This document shows positions 32,811-45,520 of a stretch of 64,000 nt of DNA, one piece after another. Under the pieces are notes generated by a model. That model had not been told where the DNA came from and did no database searches. It worked only from the letters and a program-made list of their open reading frames with translations. The stretch is from Stenocarpella maydis (taxonomy: Eukaryota; Ascomycota; Sordariomycetes; Diaporthales; Diaporthaceae). Every line of letters begins with the position of its first letter. Position 1 is the first letter of the stretch. The position numbers and the translations under genes are program-made. The stretch spans positions 1-64,000 of the forward strand of contig NQMI01000063.1 of NCBI GenBank assembly GCA_002270565.1. Direction: 5' to 3'.

Positions 32811-33130
32811 CAGAATGGTGGGGGGGGTGTATTCATACAGAAGAAAATAGAATTCATACAGGGCGCTAGTGACTAGCGCCTTAGCACTAAGTAAGCCCCT
32901 TTGAACCACCGGGAAGCACTCCTCAGACACCAAGCACGCAACAGTCAGCACTCAGCTATCCCAGGCTAGCAGTTAAGTCAAGGAAGGGCTGGATAGGGCT
33001 TAGAAGGCATTCTCTCAGGGGGGTATTCAGGTGTTGAGGTACTTGGTGCTAAGGTGCTACCTAGGTAGTTGTTAGTGCTCTGTATGAATTCTGGTTTCCT
33101 GTATACAAATACTATGTATACCCCATTCAT
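32811..33130. mobile_element. Small inverted-repeat (MITE-like) element
   Basis: About 320 bp with terminal inverted repeats. GAATTCATACAG at 32850-32861 faces its exact reverse complement at 33080-33091. Outside these, GAATGG...TATTCATACAG aligns with the reversed right flank (GAATGGGG...TATACAG). Inside, the left GGCGCTAGTGACTA...GCGCCTTAGCAC matches the reversed right AGCACTAACAACTA...GCACCTTAGCAC, with differences that are all transitions. The total repeat arm is about 70 bp. The right arm has an extra CCTAGGTA relative to the left. The left arm itself forms a perfect 9-bp hairpin (32862-32880). No coding frame lies inside. I could not define a target-site duplication. Confidence 0.55.
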
Positions 33131-34120
33131 AATGTCATGGCACAATACGACAGTATCCACCAGGTGGCTTTTTCGGCCGCCGAGGACGTGCCTGCTATTG
33201 GACCCGACGAACATGAGGGAAGCGGGCACCCACCAACCCATTGCCCCGACAAAGTGGCAGTTGTTGATGGGTAGCAATGACTGTTCTCATCGCGGTCCTT
33301 CATTGTCGCCACGAGGTTGGGCATGGGCTGGATGGTCAGGTGGGCTGGTTGAGGCTCAACAGCAGAGATGGTCGCTTGTGAAGGAGCGAAGCTGTTGGAC
33401 CTCGGATAGAGCAGCTCACACAGACCGCGGGACACAGGCCACAGACCACAGAGTCACAGTCCCTGTGCGGTTGTGGGCCTAGGCTTGTCCCTGGCTTGTC
33501 GTCCACAAATGGACGTTTTGTATTCGCAGTAGTGGACCCGAGCCGAGAGAAAAACGACGGCCCGCGCGCCATGTCCCCTTTTTTCCCGCCCGTTTGGCTG
33601 GCTGTCACAGGTAGACACTCCTTGAAGCAGCAGCCTTGACCGTCTCGAATCACTCGAAACACATGTCCTCGATGGGCTGGATGGATGATGAGGTGGCCTG
33701 TTTGGATTACGACTCGCTGCCACGGCACAGGGATCGACTGCGGGATCCTCTTCACAGGCTCTGCGGCGATCATCGCGCGTACGTACACTACATAGGTCAT
33801 TGTGGACACCCCCACCCACCCAAATCAACAGTGTGGGTGATTTGTTCCTTTTTTGAGGGAGGGGTGAGGGACCGGGGGCATGTCCTCAGCTTGGGGCCTC
33901 TCGAGATAGTCAGTGGTGTAATGTAGTGTACTAAAAACGCTGGCCTGACGAGAGACAAGCTGCTGACTGACCCAGTGCCATGTAGATATGCAGATACATA
34001 GAGTCTTCATAGACACGGCACAACGTGTATTGCCCCGGCCATGGTGGCACGAGCCCAACGGGGGAGGTTACGGAGGACCCCACTCAAATAGATTCCACAT
34101 ACCTTGCGTACTACACTAGT

Positions 34121-34172
34121 GTATGTATGTATGTATGGTATGTATGGTATGTATGTACTGTATGTATGTATG
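34121..34172. repeat. GTAT tetranucleotide tract, interrupted
   Basis: About eleven GTAT-type units with small interruptions in the GLE1-SSD1 spacer. Confidence 0.85.
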
Positions 34173-34604
34173 AGGACAGGCTGGTCCGAGGACGACGGAC
34201 TGAGCTTCTTCCTGCCCACATGTGCAAGACCAGAGGCTGGTCGAGGCACCACCAAACCTTGTATGCATAGTGTACTCCATACACTACCAACAACCATGTC
34301 ATTGGGGATCTGCTATCATAGTAGCATATCCCCCACCCCGCAGCACCAGCTTCTCTTCTCCCTGGTGGGAACTCCCGGTAGGGGGACAGCCTGTTCTCCC
34401 CCTGACGATGGCAGACTAACATACTATATAGTACCTACATAGTAACAGATGGTGCGTTGTATACACTAGATCTGGAGAGAGCTCCTGCGGACACTGTCCG
34501 CATCCCACCCCAGTTTCGGCTGAGAGGCCGTCAAACCACCCCTGTAACCAATGGGCCTGTCCCGTTTCGATGGGGTGGAGTCGTCGTAGCGTATCAGCGT
34601 AGCC

Positions 34605-34649
34605 GACCCAAGCACCCAAGCACCCAAGCACCCAGGCACCCTGGCACCC
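34605..34649. repeat. Tandem 8-mer CACCCAAG, about five copies
   Basis: Three near-exact CACCCAAG units followed by diverged CACCCAGG and CACCCTGG copies. Confidence 0.85.
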
Positions 34650-35447
34650 CGGGCAACAACTGCAGTGCTAAACAGGGTCTGTCTGTCTGTCACTTGCTCT
34701 CTTGGGCCTGTGGGCCCTATCCGGATGCTCTCTAGCTATGACCTTTTTCCTACCCGGTTGGCAAGGTTGGGTACCTGGGATACCTAGCTCTCTCGCGCTA
34801 AAACCCGCGAGTGCTAGGTTGCTAGTTGCTGCTCAATAACTGCCACCACTGTACAGTCGTAGTACGGTTGACTCGGCCTTGCCCTCCAGTCCAGCCCAGT
34901 CCTGTCCTGGGCTCGACTTGCCTCGGGGCATGCCCTTCTCCTCTTCCGCCACCTGGACATCGACCGCCATCGACCTCTCTCTTCTTAACACCAACCCCAA
35001 CGTCGCCGAACACTCTCCCCTTCCATCACCAGCTGTCTGCCAACCTGTCAACTACCCGAGGCAGAGCTGTGACATCCCATCCCATCGACACGCTCCTTGC
35101 ACAGATACTTCATTCTCGTCCTTTCATTGACCTTCCTTTTGAGCTCCGTCCTCGAAACTACCTGCGCCATAACCGTCCAACCAAAAACAACGCCCACGGC
35201 AAAATCCCACTCGACCGCAGACAACCACCACTGTCTTTCCGTCCCCTGGCCCCCCGTCTTGTGCAACAAGTCAAGTCGACAGACACAGACAAATACTCAC
35301 GCTCCTCCCCCCCCCCACACACATACGCCATATAAGCTCTTCCACCACAGACTCTGGCCTGGATTGACATCCACTCCCGCCGCAGCCTTGCACACACCGC
35401 GTCATCAGCTTGCTCTGGCCTGTCCTGTCCTGTTGTCAAGCTAGCTC

Positions 35448-38400
35448 ATGATGGAGGGGCAGCAGCAACAGCAGCAGCAGCAGCAGCCCCCAACTGGGGT
35501 CTCTGGCCCAACCGGCCGAAGACTTCATATTGCTCATCGCCGGAGTCCCTCTGAAATGACCCCGTTGGTGAGCATGTTCACCGGCAACCCTGGAAGTAAG
35601 TCCCGCGGCCCTCCCACCATCCTCATGCCAAGAATTTTCAAAGCCGTATCGAAACATGTTGGCGCCTGGAGTACTGCCCACGATTCATACCCTATGGTAC
35701 CCCATGGGCGTCATGTATACACTGCAACAGTCGCTGACGCCTGGCTCTCTCTTTAGTGGAGCAAATGGCTATTCAGCAACAGATAGAGCTGCTGCAGCAG
35801 CAACACCAGCAAATACAAGCACAGCAACAATACCTCAACATGGGCATGATGCCGCCAGGCCAGGCCATACCTGGCTTCAACCCAGTTCAAGGAATGCCCA
35901 ACATGTCGCCCCAAGCCGGCTTCCAGTTTCCCAACCAGCTACCGCAGCAGAACATGTCGATGGGTGCCCCCACTCAACCATTGTCACATCGCCGTAATCA
36001 GTCGGCTCTGCCCAACATGAGCATGGGCCCTCCGCCTGCCCCTTCGTCAGGTGCTGCGGGATCTGCTTTTGGTAACTTCGAGCTCCCACAGCAGCCGCAA
36101 GGCCGGGAGAACGCCGGCGCTTCACGCGGAGGCCGTGGAGGCGGTTCCGGTCCCGCCGGTAGTGGTCACCAGAGGAGGCACTCCTTGGCTCTTGCCGACG
36201 CCAAGAAGGCCGCCGAGCTCGCTCAGCAGAAGCGCACAACCTCCAGCTTTTCCTTCCCCGCAGCACCTGCCCCTGAGGATGAGGCAAAACCCGCAGCGCA
36301 GACGTCTGCAGATGCCCAGCCCTTCCAGCCTGCTCCCTCCAGGGGCGGCCGCGGCGGTGGTCACGGCAGGAGCCAGAGCATGGCCGCTGGTGCCAATGGC
36401 CGCGGAGGCGCATCTGCCCGTGGGGGGTCCCAGGCTGCTTCCGACGCTGGCCAGAACAACGAGTTCGGCCGTCGTGGATCTGCTCACCAGCGGTCTTCCT
36501 CCCGTAACTTCGATTCGAACTGGCGCACCCCACAAGCTCAGACTCAAGACCAGCCCGGCCAGAACCAGGGCAATTTCCAGGCAGGCCACCGCTCTCGGGG
36601 CTCCATAAGTCAATCTGTGAACTCTGTCGGTGCCTTCCAGTACCCTGGTCAGCCCCAGCTGATGCAGGTGCCCGGCCAGATGATGATGCCGCAGATGTAT
36701 CCCGGGCAACAGCTTAACGCCCTTCAGCTGGGTCAGCTCCAGGCACTCCAGGCCGCTCAGATGAGCGGTCAGAACTTTGTTGGCTTGCAGGGTAGCCAGC
36801 ATGCGCCTCAGCTCTCTCAGCAGCCTCAGCAGCAACAGAGGAAGACACTCTTTACTCCCTACCTCCCACAAGCCACGTTGCCCGCGCTGCTAGGGGAGGG
36901 TCAGCTGGTTTCCGGCGTCCTGCGTGTGAACAAAAAGAACCGTAGTGATGCTTACGTGTCCACTCAGGACGGCCTTCTCGATGCTGACATCTTCATTTGC
37001 GGCAGCAAAGACCGCAACCGTGCTCTTGAAGGCGATCTTGTTGCTGTCGAGCTCCTCGATGTCGATGAGGTATGGTCGCAGAAGCGTGAGAAGGAGGAGA
37101 AGAAGAAACGCAAGGACATTACCGATACCCGATCAGGCTCTACAAATGGCGGTGGTCAGAGCCACCAGAATGGCGATGAAAGCGCCGGAAACGACGGCGG
37201 TATCCGAAGGCGCGGCAGCTTGAGGCAGCGCCCCACACAGAAGAAGAATGACGACGTTGAGGTCGAGGGCCAGAGCTTGCTCCTCGTCGAGGAAGAGGAG
37301 ATCAACGACGAGCAGAAGCCGTTGTATGCGGGTCACATTGTTGCAGTGATTGAGCGTGTCGCTGGACAGATGTTCTCGGGCAACCTCGGTCTGCTTCGCC
37401 CTAGCAGCCAGGCCACGAAAGAGAAACAAGAGGCCGAGCGGGCGGCCAGGGACGGCAACCGACACCAGGACAACCGTCAGCAGGAGAAGCCCAAGATTGT
37501 CTGGTTCAAGCCCACGGACAAGCGCGTCCCTCTCATTGCTATCCCCACAGAACAGGCCCCGCGGGACTTCGTGGAGAAGCACCAGGACTACGCTGACCGC
37601 ATCTTCGTTGCATGCATCAAGCGCTGGCCCATCACTTCATTGCACCCGTTCGGCACCCTCGTCGAGCAGCTCGGCAAGATGGGTGACCTGAAGGTTGAGA
37701 CAGACGCTCTCCTGCGCGACAACAACTTTGCATCTGATGATTTCTCAGAGGCAGTCCTTCGCAGTGTTGGACTTCAGGACTGGTCGCTCGCCAAGGAAGA
37801 CGAGGCTGGCATCGCAGCCCGCCGCGACCTCCGCGAGGACAAGACATTCACTTTGGATATGGACGGATCTGCTGAACTCAGCAACGCTGTCCACGTCAAG
37901 ACTCTCGCTGATGGAAAAATTGAAATCGGAATCCACGTTCCCGACGTCACTCATTTCGTTAAGCCCAACTCGCTCGTGGACCGCGAGGCCAAGAAGAGAG
38001 GCACGGCCGTGCACCTGGTTAACAGGACATGCGCGATGCTCCCGCCCAAGCTGTTCTCCGAGCTCTGTTCGCTGGCACCTGGCGAGGAGCGCCTAGCCGT
38101 CAGCGTTGTATTCTCTGTTAACCCACACACAGGCGCGGTCGCCGAAGGTGATACTTGGATTGGCAAGAGTATCATCAAGGCCACCGGCAAAGTCGCTCTT
38201 TCTGAAATTGATAGTGCCCTCTCGGGGGAAGCAGAGTTCAAGCACCCTGCCGTTGAACTCAGAGAGATTCAGATTCTCTACGTAAGCGGCCCCACGAGCA
38301 GATTTTCTCCTGTAAGCAGCTAACAAGAAGCAGGGTGTTGCCCAGAAGTTCCGGGAGTCCCGCCTGGGTGCCGGCGGTGAGCCCATCGCACCTCTTCGCC

Positions 38401-39804
38401 TGCTCCACCAGCTTGACGACGAGAATATCCCTATCAAGGACAACATCTTCGAGTCCTCCCCGGCGATGGAGCTGGTGGAAGAGCTCATGCACAAGGCGAA
38501 TGCGTACGTTGCGCAGCGTCTGGCCGAGGGCCTTCCCGAGAAGGCACTGCTGCGCAGACAAAGTGCCCCGAACCCTCGCAGGCTCCAGACATTTGTTGAC
38601 CGCATGACTGCTTTGGGCTACGAGTTCGATAGCTCGAGCAGCGGTGCCCTGCAGAACAGCCTGTTCAAAGTCGACGACAGTGACGTGAGAAAGGGCATGG
38701 AAACACTGCTGCTCAAGTCCATGCAGAGCGCCAAGTACTTCATCGCTGGCAAGACCGCTAAGCAATTGTGGCCCCACTATGCTCTGAACCTCCCGCTGTA
38801 CACTCACTTCACCAGCCCCACCCGCCGCTACGCCGACATCCTGGTCCATCGGCAGCTCGAGGCTGTGCTGTCCAATGGCAGTATCGAGTATAACGAAGAC
38901 CTGGAGAACCTCGTGAAGACCATCGAGAGCTGCAACACCAAGAAAGACTCTGCTCAGAATGCTCAAGAGCAGAGTATCCACATCGAGTCCTGCCGGACCA
39001 TGGACAAGAAGCGACAGGAAGCCAACGGTGACCTCATTAGCGAAGGCATTGTACTTTGTGTATACGAATCCGCCTTTGACGTTCTCATTCCAGAATGGGG
39101 CTTCGAGAAGCGAGTGCACTGTGACCAGCTGCCCCTCAAGAAGGCTGAATTCAGGAAGGAAAAGAGGGTCCTGGAGCTCTACTGGGAGAAAGGTGTGCCC
39201 AGCTCGGCCTATGTGCCCGAGGACGAACGGCCCAAGGCTGCCGCCTCGGTCCGGATGTCCAACGCGATGGCCGCTGCCAAGCAGGCAGAGGAGGCAGAGC
39301 GCGCGAGAAAGGAGCGCGAAGAAGCAGCTCGCAAGCAGACAGAGACAAACACCATCTCGACCAACGATGTGGACGCGCTCTTCGATGACGATGACGACAA
39401 CGCGTCGGATATCACGGAAGCCATGGCCGGAGCGTCGCTGGCGGAGCGTCCCACTCAGAGTGTGCCCGGCTCACCCACGCGCTCGTCCACCGCGGGCACC
39501 TTGCATCGCACCAAGTCGGACTCCAAGGTGCCAACCGTGGAGGCTCCTGAGAACCGCCTGACCAACAAGGAGAAGTACTTGAACCTCTTCAAATTGCGCG
39601 AGGAAGAGGGTGAATACATCCAGGATGTCACGGAAATGACTCGGGTTCCCATCATCTTGAAGACAGACCTCAGCAAGAGCCCACCGTAAGTTGCCTTTGT
39701 TCTTGCGTGTGTGTGTGTGTTTACAAAGCTGCCTTTGCTCATGAGCTAATATCTAATCGCAAAGGTGCCTTACCATCCGCTCCCTCAACCCTTATGCCTT
39801 GTAA
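35448..39804 (+). CDS. ssd1: Ssd1/GUL-1 translational regulator (RNB-fold, nuclease-dead)
   Basis: Exons 35448-35595, 35757-38281, 38334-39685 and 39765-39804 give 1354 residues. Ssd1 (GUL-1 in Neurospora) binds mRNAs for cell-wall proteins, represses their translation and carries them to sites of polar growth under control of the NDR kinase Cbk1/COT-1. The N-terminus has a polyglutamine run and about 400 residues rich in Q, G, N, S and RGG, disordered and prone to condensation. Within it HRRHS-like HxRxxS sites (SHRRNQS, HQRRHS) fit Cbk1 phosphorylation. Two cold-shock-like domains follow (first at about 411-490), then the RNB domain near 700-1080. Where active RNase II enzymes have the aspartate cluster DIDDA, this protein reads MDGSAELSNAVHV, so the nuclease site is lost, as in known Ssd1. 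The last exon encodes the conserved end CLTIRSLNPYAL. Confidence 0.95.
39706..39721. repeat. GT microsatellite in SSD1 intron 3
   Basis: A short (GT)n run inside the 79-nt third intron. Confidence 0.8.
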
Positions 39805-40520
39805 GGTGAGCCTATGAAAATTGCTGCGTTGGCCGAACCAAGTCTGGAGGAACGGCCTTGATGGCTGGAGTGCTCGAGATCTCGAGAGTGTTGGAAGAAT
39901 TGCCGAGGGGACGGTGATGAGAGTGTGCGGTGCTTTGGGGTTGAACAGAATTAGGAAAGGCTGCAGTCATCGGGTCTAGCGGAAAGGTCAAGCGAGGTTC
40001 AAGTTGCTATCAAGGTTCAGGTGGCGGACGCAAAGAGCATAATATAACTGGAGTCTCGAGCACAGAGCGGTAAGGTATTTATTCTCTTAGTTGGCTGAGG
40101 TGTCCGAGGTTGACTGTAGAGGCGATGAGAGACATTAGATAGTCGATCGATGCTAGAAAACTTTTGGGGGGGAAACAAGACAGCTTCAGTCATTTCAATA
40201 CCCCAAATACAGATAGTGTGAGAGCATGGTGCAAGGCACCGGGCCGATCAATGCATAATATCGGTTGGTTCCATCTCCAAATTGGGCATGTATGCCACCC
40301 TGCAAGGCTTACGGTAGCTTGATCAGCCAGAGTCGGGCCAACAGACTGGCCGCTGACTGCAGGGTGTAATCAATCAATCGAGTAACTGTTCACCAAACAG
40401 GCAGTTAGTTGACTGTAACAATTCTTTGGTCCCACACTCGTAGTTGCGCTCAGTCGGCTTACTGGCTTACTACCGGCCGCCCCCGAGTCCAGACGAAGGA
40501 TCTTGGGTCCGGGTCCGGGA

Positions 40521-40554
<34 letters not shown>

Positions 40555-40994
40555 ACTCGATGGGCCTGAACCCACGGACACACGTTTGCACGCGCGAGCC
40601 CCCGTTACTGGGGAATGAAGACCAACCGCGGCGATTATAGCATCTCTGAGGGGTGACTGAGTGACTGATTTCTCGGAGGGCCGTCACGCTCGTCTCCGTG
40701 GCCGAGCAGGATTCACATGCTCCTCCTCAAGCGCGCCGCTATGAGCATACAGCGAGCGACCTTGTATAAAGAGGAATGCCTCGCGGCCTTGCTGCGTAGA
40801 AGATGGGCCTGTGGACTTCATCAAACAAGCTCTTGTGGTTTTCACAAGATTTATCTCCACTCTCACTGCCTCACAGCGGATTTGCCCGGACCAGAGTGTA
40901 GAGAATTTCTACAGAATTTGTCGCAGCCCGTGCCTTTTCACGTATATCTTACCTGTGGATTCCCTACCAATTATCAAAAACTACAGCATACACC
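39805..40994. other. Spacer, no supported gene
   Basis: About 1.2 kb holding the SSD1 3' UTR and the promoter of the O-methyltransferase gene. It contains a hexamer repeat at 40519-40555. Nothing else seen. Confidence 0.55.
40519..40555. repeat. TCGGGG hexamer tandem repeat
   Basis: About six copies of TCGGGG, a G-rich array that could form a G-quadruplex on the plus strand. Confidence 0.85.
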
Positions 40995-42706
40995 ATGTCA
41001 GGTCTACCAGCCACGCCAGAGGCCGTCGCAAAGCGCATCAGGGAGGCCGCCGCCCGCGTCGGCACAGCGGCCGAGGCATACGCAGACATCTCGACCAGAA
41101 CAGCACAAGCCGGGGCGGGCTCAGGACCCGGCGCCACTGCCACCTTGCCACAGGCGGAGCTGGTAAGGGAGGCCAAGAAGCTCCTGGCCGAGGCGCAGGG
41201 CCCCTTGGGGGCAATGCTCGACCTCTTTGGGTCCCTGACTAAGATCGCCGCGCTCCGCTGCCTCCTCGAGCTCGGGGTGTTCGCGGCCGACGCGCTTCCG
41301 CCGGGCGGCGGGCCCGCCACCGTGGACGAGATCCTGTCCCGGCTCGCGGCCGGGGCCGGCAGCAAAGACGTCGAGAGGGCCCTCCTGGTGCGCCTGCTCC
41401 GCGCCGCTGCAGCAGATGGGCAGGCCCTCGTCGAGGTGGGCGAGGGTGCGTACGCGCAGACGGCCTTCTCGGGCATGTTGGCGCACCCGGATCTGGCGGC
41501 CACGTTTAAGCACATCATCGATGAGTCTGGCCCGGCTATCGCGCTCATGCCGCAATTCTTTATCCAGAACGGGTGGAGGCAGCCCACGGATCCGACGAAC
41601 TGCCCCGTGAGTGATACCCTGGCAGTGACGGCGCCTCTTCAGACTCCCACGCAACTTCAGGATTCCCGACCATTCCAGGATCTGAAATGCTAATTCGACG
41701 TGGTGCAGTACACGTTTGCCCACAGGACTGAGGGTAGCGAGATGTGGACTCACATTGCCAAGTTCCCTGAGAGGCAGAAGAATTCTAATCAGGCCATCAA
41801 GGCTCAGTCATTTGATGGAGTATGGTCTGTCGGATTATTCCCTTTTGCTGAGAAGATCAAGGAGCTAGGTAAGGAGACAGGCACATCGACACCCTTGGTC
41901 GTCGACATTGGGGGTGGTGCGGGCCACACAAGCGCCAAGATTCGCGAGCTATGCAAGGTCAGTCAGACTCCCACCTTGTTCCTGTCATGGCGCTCAGGGC
42001 ATGAGCTTCATCTGAGCGGCATGGCCACAACCTCTGTCGGTGGCCCTTGACCTCGTCGTGCCGCTCTCGACACATCGTGGCTCTGGGGTCAGGCCAGTAA
42101 CAGACGGTGCTGATCCAAAGAGTATTCCCAAGTGGACATTCCTTCGATCGTTCTGTGTACTGACTCTGTACATGAACTCAAGGACATCAACGGGACAGTT
42201 GTTTTACAAGACCTCCCCGAGGTGATTGAGGATGTTGCACCTAAGGAAGGCGTCGTAGCCATGGCGTACGACTTCTTCAAGGAGCAGCCTGTCAAAGGTC
42301 AGTCCAGGTGGAGCAGTTCGGACCACTGAGTACAATCCATCGCAAAGTCGGAAGCCTATAAGACTGATCAATAAACTTTCGCGTTCACACAGGCGCTCCG
42401 ATATACTTCCTCAGACGCATTCTCCACGACTGGGCCGACCCCAGCAGCGTGGCAATCCTCAAACGCGTCGCAGAGGCAATGGACCGCGAGCTGCCGAGCC
42501 GGTTAGTGATAGCGGAGCAAATCTTGCCGCCCCGGGGCGTCAGCAGTGAGAGCGTTATGGGAGACTTGCTGATGATGACTTTCACGGGGATGGAGCGGAC
42601 GGAGAAGCAGTGGGAAGAGCTGCTGGGCCAGGCTGGACTGAGGGTTGTGCACTTATATAAGGCGCCCGGGACGCCGTTTGGGGCTGTTGAGGCAGTCTTA
42701 GCTTGA
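40995..42706 (+). CDS. SAM-dependent O-methyltransferase (plant-type OMT family)
   Basis: Exons 40995-41606, 41709-41957, 42183-42297 and 42393-42706 give 429 residues. The N-terminal helical region (LGPL-type MLDLFGSLTKIAALRCLLELGVF) is the dimerisation domain. The SAM-binding glycine motif VVDIGGGAGHTS is at about residue 270, DLPEVIEDV follows, and YFLRRILHDWAD holds the likely catalytic histidine. The C-terminus FMERTEKQW-like GMERTEKQWEELLGQAGLRVVHLY is typical. Such enzymes methylate phenolic hydroxyls of secondary metabolites, but no polyketide synthase, oxidase or regulator lies nearby, so it is an orphan and the substrate cannot be inferred. Intron 2 is long (225 nt) and could hide a small exon; the direct join LCK|DINGTVVLQDLPEV matches the family well. 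Confidence 0.85.
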
Positions 42707-44196
42707 GATGGTCGACGACACCGGAGGGCGGTGGGTGGACAGAACCAACTGGATGCGAAACCATATGAGGCCGTCTTGTAGCGAGAGTGGTTGTCGGGCT
42801 GGGGACAGGAAGCCGTAGCACTGCTCCATGAAAGACAGTCCTCGTACGCAGCGATACACATCACCATTCACGAAAAATATGGAAGAAATAATACTGATAA
42901 GAATGAAGATACTCGTGAGACCGCCGACGTTGTTGAAGACGTCCCAGAGGCACCATGAGCCCATCACCAAATTGTCAGACACGCGGCACGGGAGCCTCCG
43001 ACGACGTGTTGCCTGAGCATTGAAAGGATGTTTCCCGCGCTGGTTTGCGAAACACCGTTTTGCATTCTCGGGTGATGACAGAAACAGTCACCTCTGCCGC
43101 TTGTTCACCGAGAGTCGGCGAGTGCGTTGGGCTCGAGCGCCATTTCCATCCGAAGCAGGAAACCGCTGTGGTGGGAAATTGATGACGGTAACTGGAAGCA
43201 TGTAGCAGCGGCCATGGGTGTCTGGTGAAGCGCAACAGCTGAGTTAGTTAGTGCCTGCCACAGACGGACTTGCCCTACTTTGGTACCCAGTAACAGGGCG
43301 ACGACGGGTTCACCACATGGACCGCACAAGAACCTATCCACGGGATATTGTTGTACTGGCCCGAGGGCTGTCAAGGAGATCATTCGCGGGTGTTTTGGTC
43401 CCGGAGAATAAGGAGACGTGGACGACGCCGGGGAGGGCAGGTGGGTCTGTTGGATGCGCGTGCTGGGAAACTCGGAAGCGATGAGCTTGTAGATCAACGG
43501 GGTCGAGTTGAGATGGCGTATGATGTGAGAGAGGGCAAGACTTTTTTTTCAGATGGGGACCGGCTTGGACGGAAGGGTGTTGAGGAAACACGGGATATTT
43601 CAGCCGATCTTTGAGGCCCCCAGCAGGTGGCCCGAGACTGTTGGTCAACAACCCTGGGAAGGATCCGAGGCTTAGTTGGAGCCAATCGTAACCAGCGCAG
43701 CGGGTGTTGGGACAACGCCCACATGGTGGCTCGAGGGCTTCTCGACAATGTGCTCGTCCAATGAGTCGAAACGATGTGTGTCGAGGACGGGGCCGGCGCG
43801 GCCTCGGAATTATATCATCACATGGACGAGATCAGGCACGAGACCGGACGAAGCAGAAATAAGGCGAGGGCGATTACCAAGCCATGTCAGCGGATGTCCT
43901 GTGAGGTTTGCAGGGCGGCAAGGCGGGGAGAGGGAACGACGGACAGACAGACGCAGGAGTGGCCCTTGCCAAGTGGCGCCAGGAGTAGCAATCTCGGTGG
44001 GGGCGTCGACGAGGGGACGGTACCGGCGGTTACGGATTGCATGGACGGGGCGCGGGAGCGGTCGGGGGTGTAGCAGGCCGGGTGATGATTGCTGTGGAAG
44101 TTGTCCGGGCCGGTGGTGGGGCAAGAGATGGTGGCAGGGCGTGGCAGGTGTGGCATGCGGTCGTCCGAAGGGCATGAATTGCCGTGAGCACACAAG

Positions 44197-44246
<50 letters not shown>

Positions 44247-45520
44247 CGGATCCGGGCGAGGGCGAAGACACAGGACGAGAAGAAGCTTTGGATTTTTGGG
44301 TGTTGAGATAAGGTTAGGGTGGGGCTGCGGGTGTGATGCAGCATGTATCTCTGCACTGCAGGGTGGGCGGGAGGATACTTTGGTAGGGCAGTTTGGAGCC
44401 CGGGAGTGTGCAGGCCGTCGATTCAAACACAGATGAGACAGGATGAAGTTACGACCCTGACAATGTAACCCGCGACCCCTGCCCTGCATGTGCTGCTGCA
44501 TGTGCTGCCGGCGCTCGGGTGGGTGGGCTGGTGGGGCGGGTGTGCTGAGTGGCTGCGTACGTGGTGGGTGCGTGGGTACGTGGGTACGTGGGCACTGGGG
44601 CACTTGGGTACACCATGTACGAGCCCTAACCCCCGTCCTCCAGTCGTCCCCTCATGTCGTCCCTCATCTCGTCACCATCCCGTCCCCGTCCCAAATCAGG
44701 CACAACTGCTCGGTACACTGCTCGGCAGCACGGGCTTGGGCCCAGGAGGATTGACAAACGAAACGCCCCAACCTGACCTCGGGGTTTCTGGCCCCTGCGC
44801 ACAAGCTTGTTGCCCTGGCTCTCGTCCGCCACTGGGCAGCCCGCCCCCCTGCACCAAAAGCAGACGCACAGCTTGGCTAATACTTAGTACACCACCAACT
44901 GCCATCTGATGGTCTGCCTCCCCTCCCGGCTCCGCGCTGGGGGTCCCCCTGTCTGCACCTGCTGCGCGGTGCCGAGCAGCATGTCCATGTGTAGCGTGCA
45001 GCACGTTCGCAGCGGGAACACAGGCAGCCCGGCCACGGCTACTTGGCCTTCCGTGCAGGCGAGCCTGAGTATCTTCGAACACATCCGTGCCTTGGCAGTC
45101 CGCCGCCCACATCGTGTGCCACGCAGCACCGAGGCCGTTTCTTCTTATTACCCCCCTCCTCCTCCCCTCCTCCGCTCCAGTTTGTTTTCACTCATCTCCT
45201 CATCCGTGTGCAGCTTGTTTCCACTTCGACGGACAGGATTCAAATACAAAGCACTGGTCTGCTTTTTCTCAGTGAGGTCATCGAGCTCTCGCATCCTCTC
45301 CTTCGCCTGCTCTCGTCGGTCCTTTTCTTACTACTAGACTTTCATTAATTATACACACTCTTGCACCCTTAATCAACGGCAGGCCGCTTCACACAACCTT
45401 TACGACTCGCCGGCTCGATCAACAAGGATTCTACACAAGAGAAAACCAGGGAAGCCAGCCGGGCAACTCAAAAACGAACACCACTCTCTAATAATCTTAC
45501 CACCCGTCTCCCATCCCAAG
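42707..45520. other. 2.8-kb spacer with microsatellite
   Basis: No supported gene. The left half is mixed composition; around 44196-44247 is a TC/TG microsatellite; from about 44500 the plus strand becomes C/T-rich and leads into the ferritin-like gene, probably its promoter and leader. A 211-residue frame at 43676-44311 runs through the microsatellite and is rejected. Confidence 0.55.
44196..44247. repeat. Compound microsatellite (TC)n(TG)n
   Basis: About twelve TC units directly followed by about fourteen TG units. Confidence 0.95.

Larger units (their letters stand above)
32449..35447. other. 3-kb spacer between GLE1 and SSD1
   Basis: No gene is supported. It contains an inverted-repeat element (32811-33130), a GTAT tetranucleotide tract (34121-34172), an 8-mer tandem repeat (34605-34649), and from about 34825 a C/T-rich stretch that is probably the SSD1 promoter and long 5' leader. 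Open frames here are short and low in complexity. Confidence 0.6.

Noticed and set aside
33069..33815. Open frames on both strands in the GLE1-SSD1 spacer
   Set aside because: No recognisable motifs; one starts inside the inverted-repeat element.
43676..44311. 211-codon open frame, plus strand, and an overlapping 238-codon minus frame at 43887-44603
   Set aside because: Both run through the TC/TG microsatellite, have arginine/cysteine- or histidine-rich compositions typical of GC-rich non-coding DNA, and no domain or splice signals.
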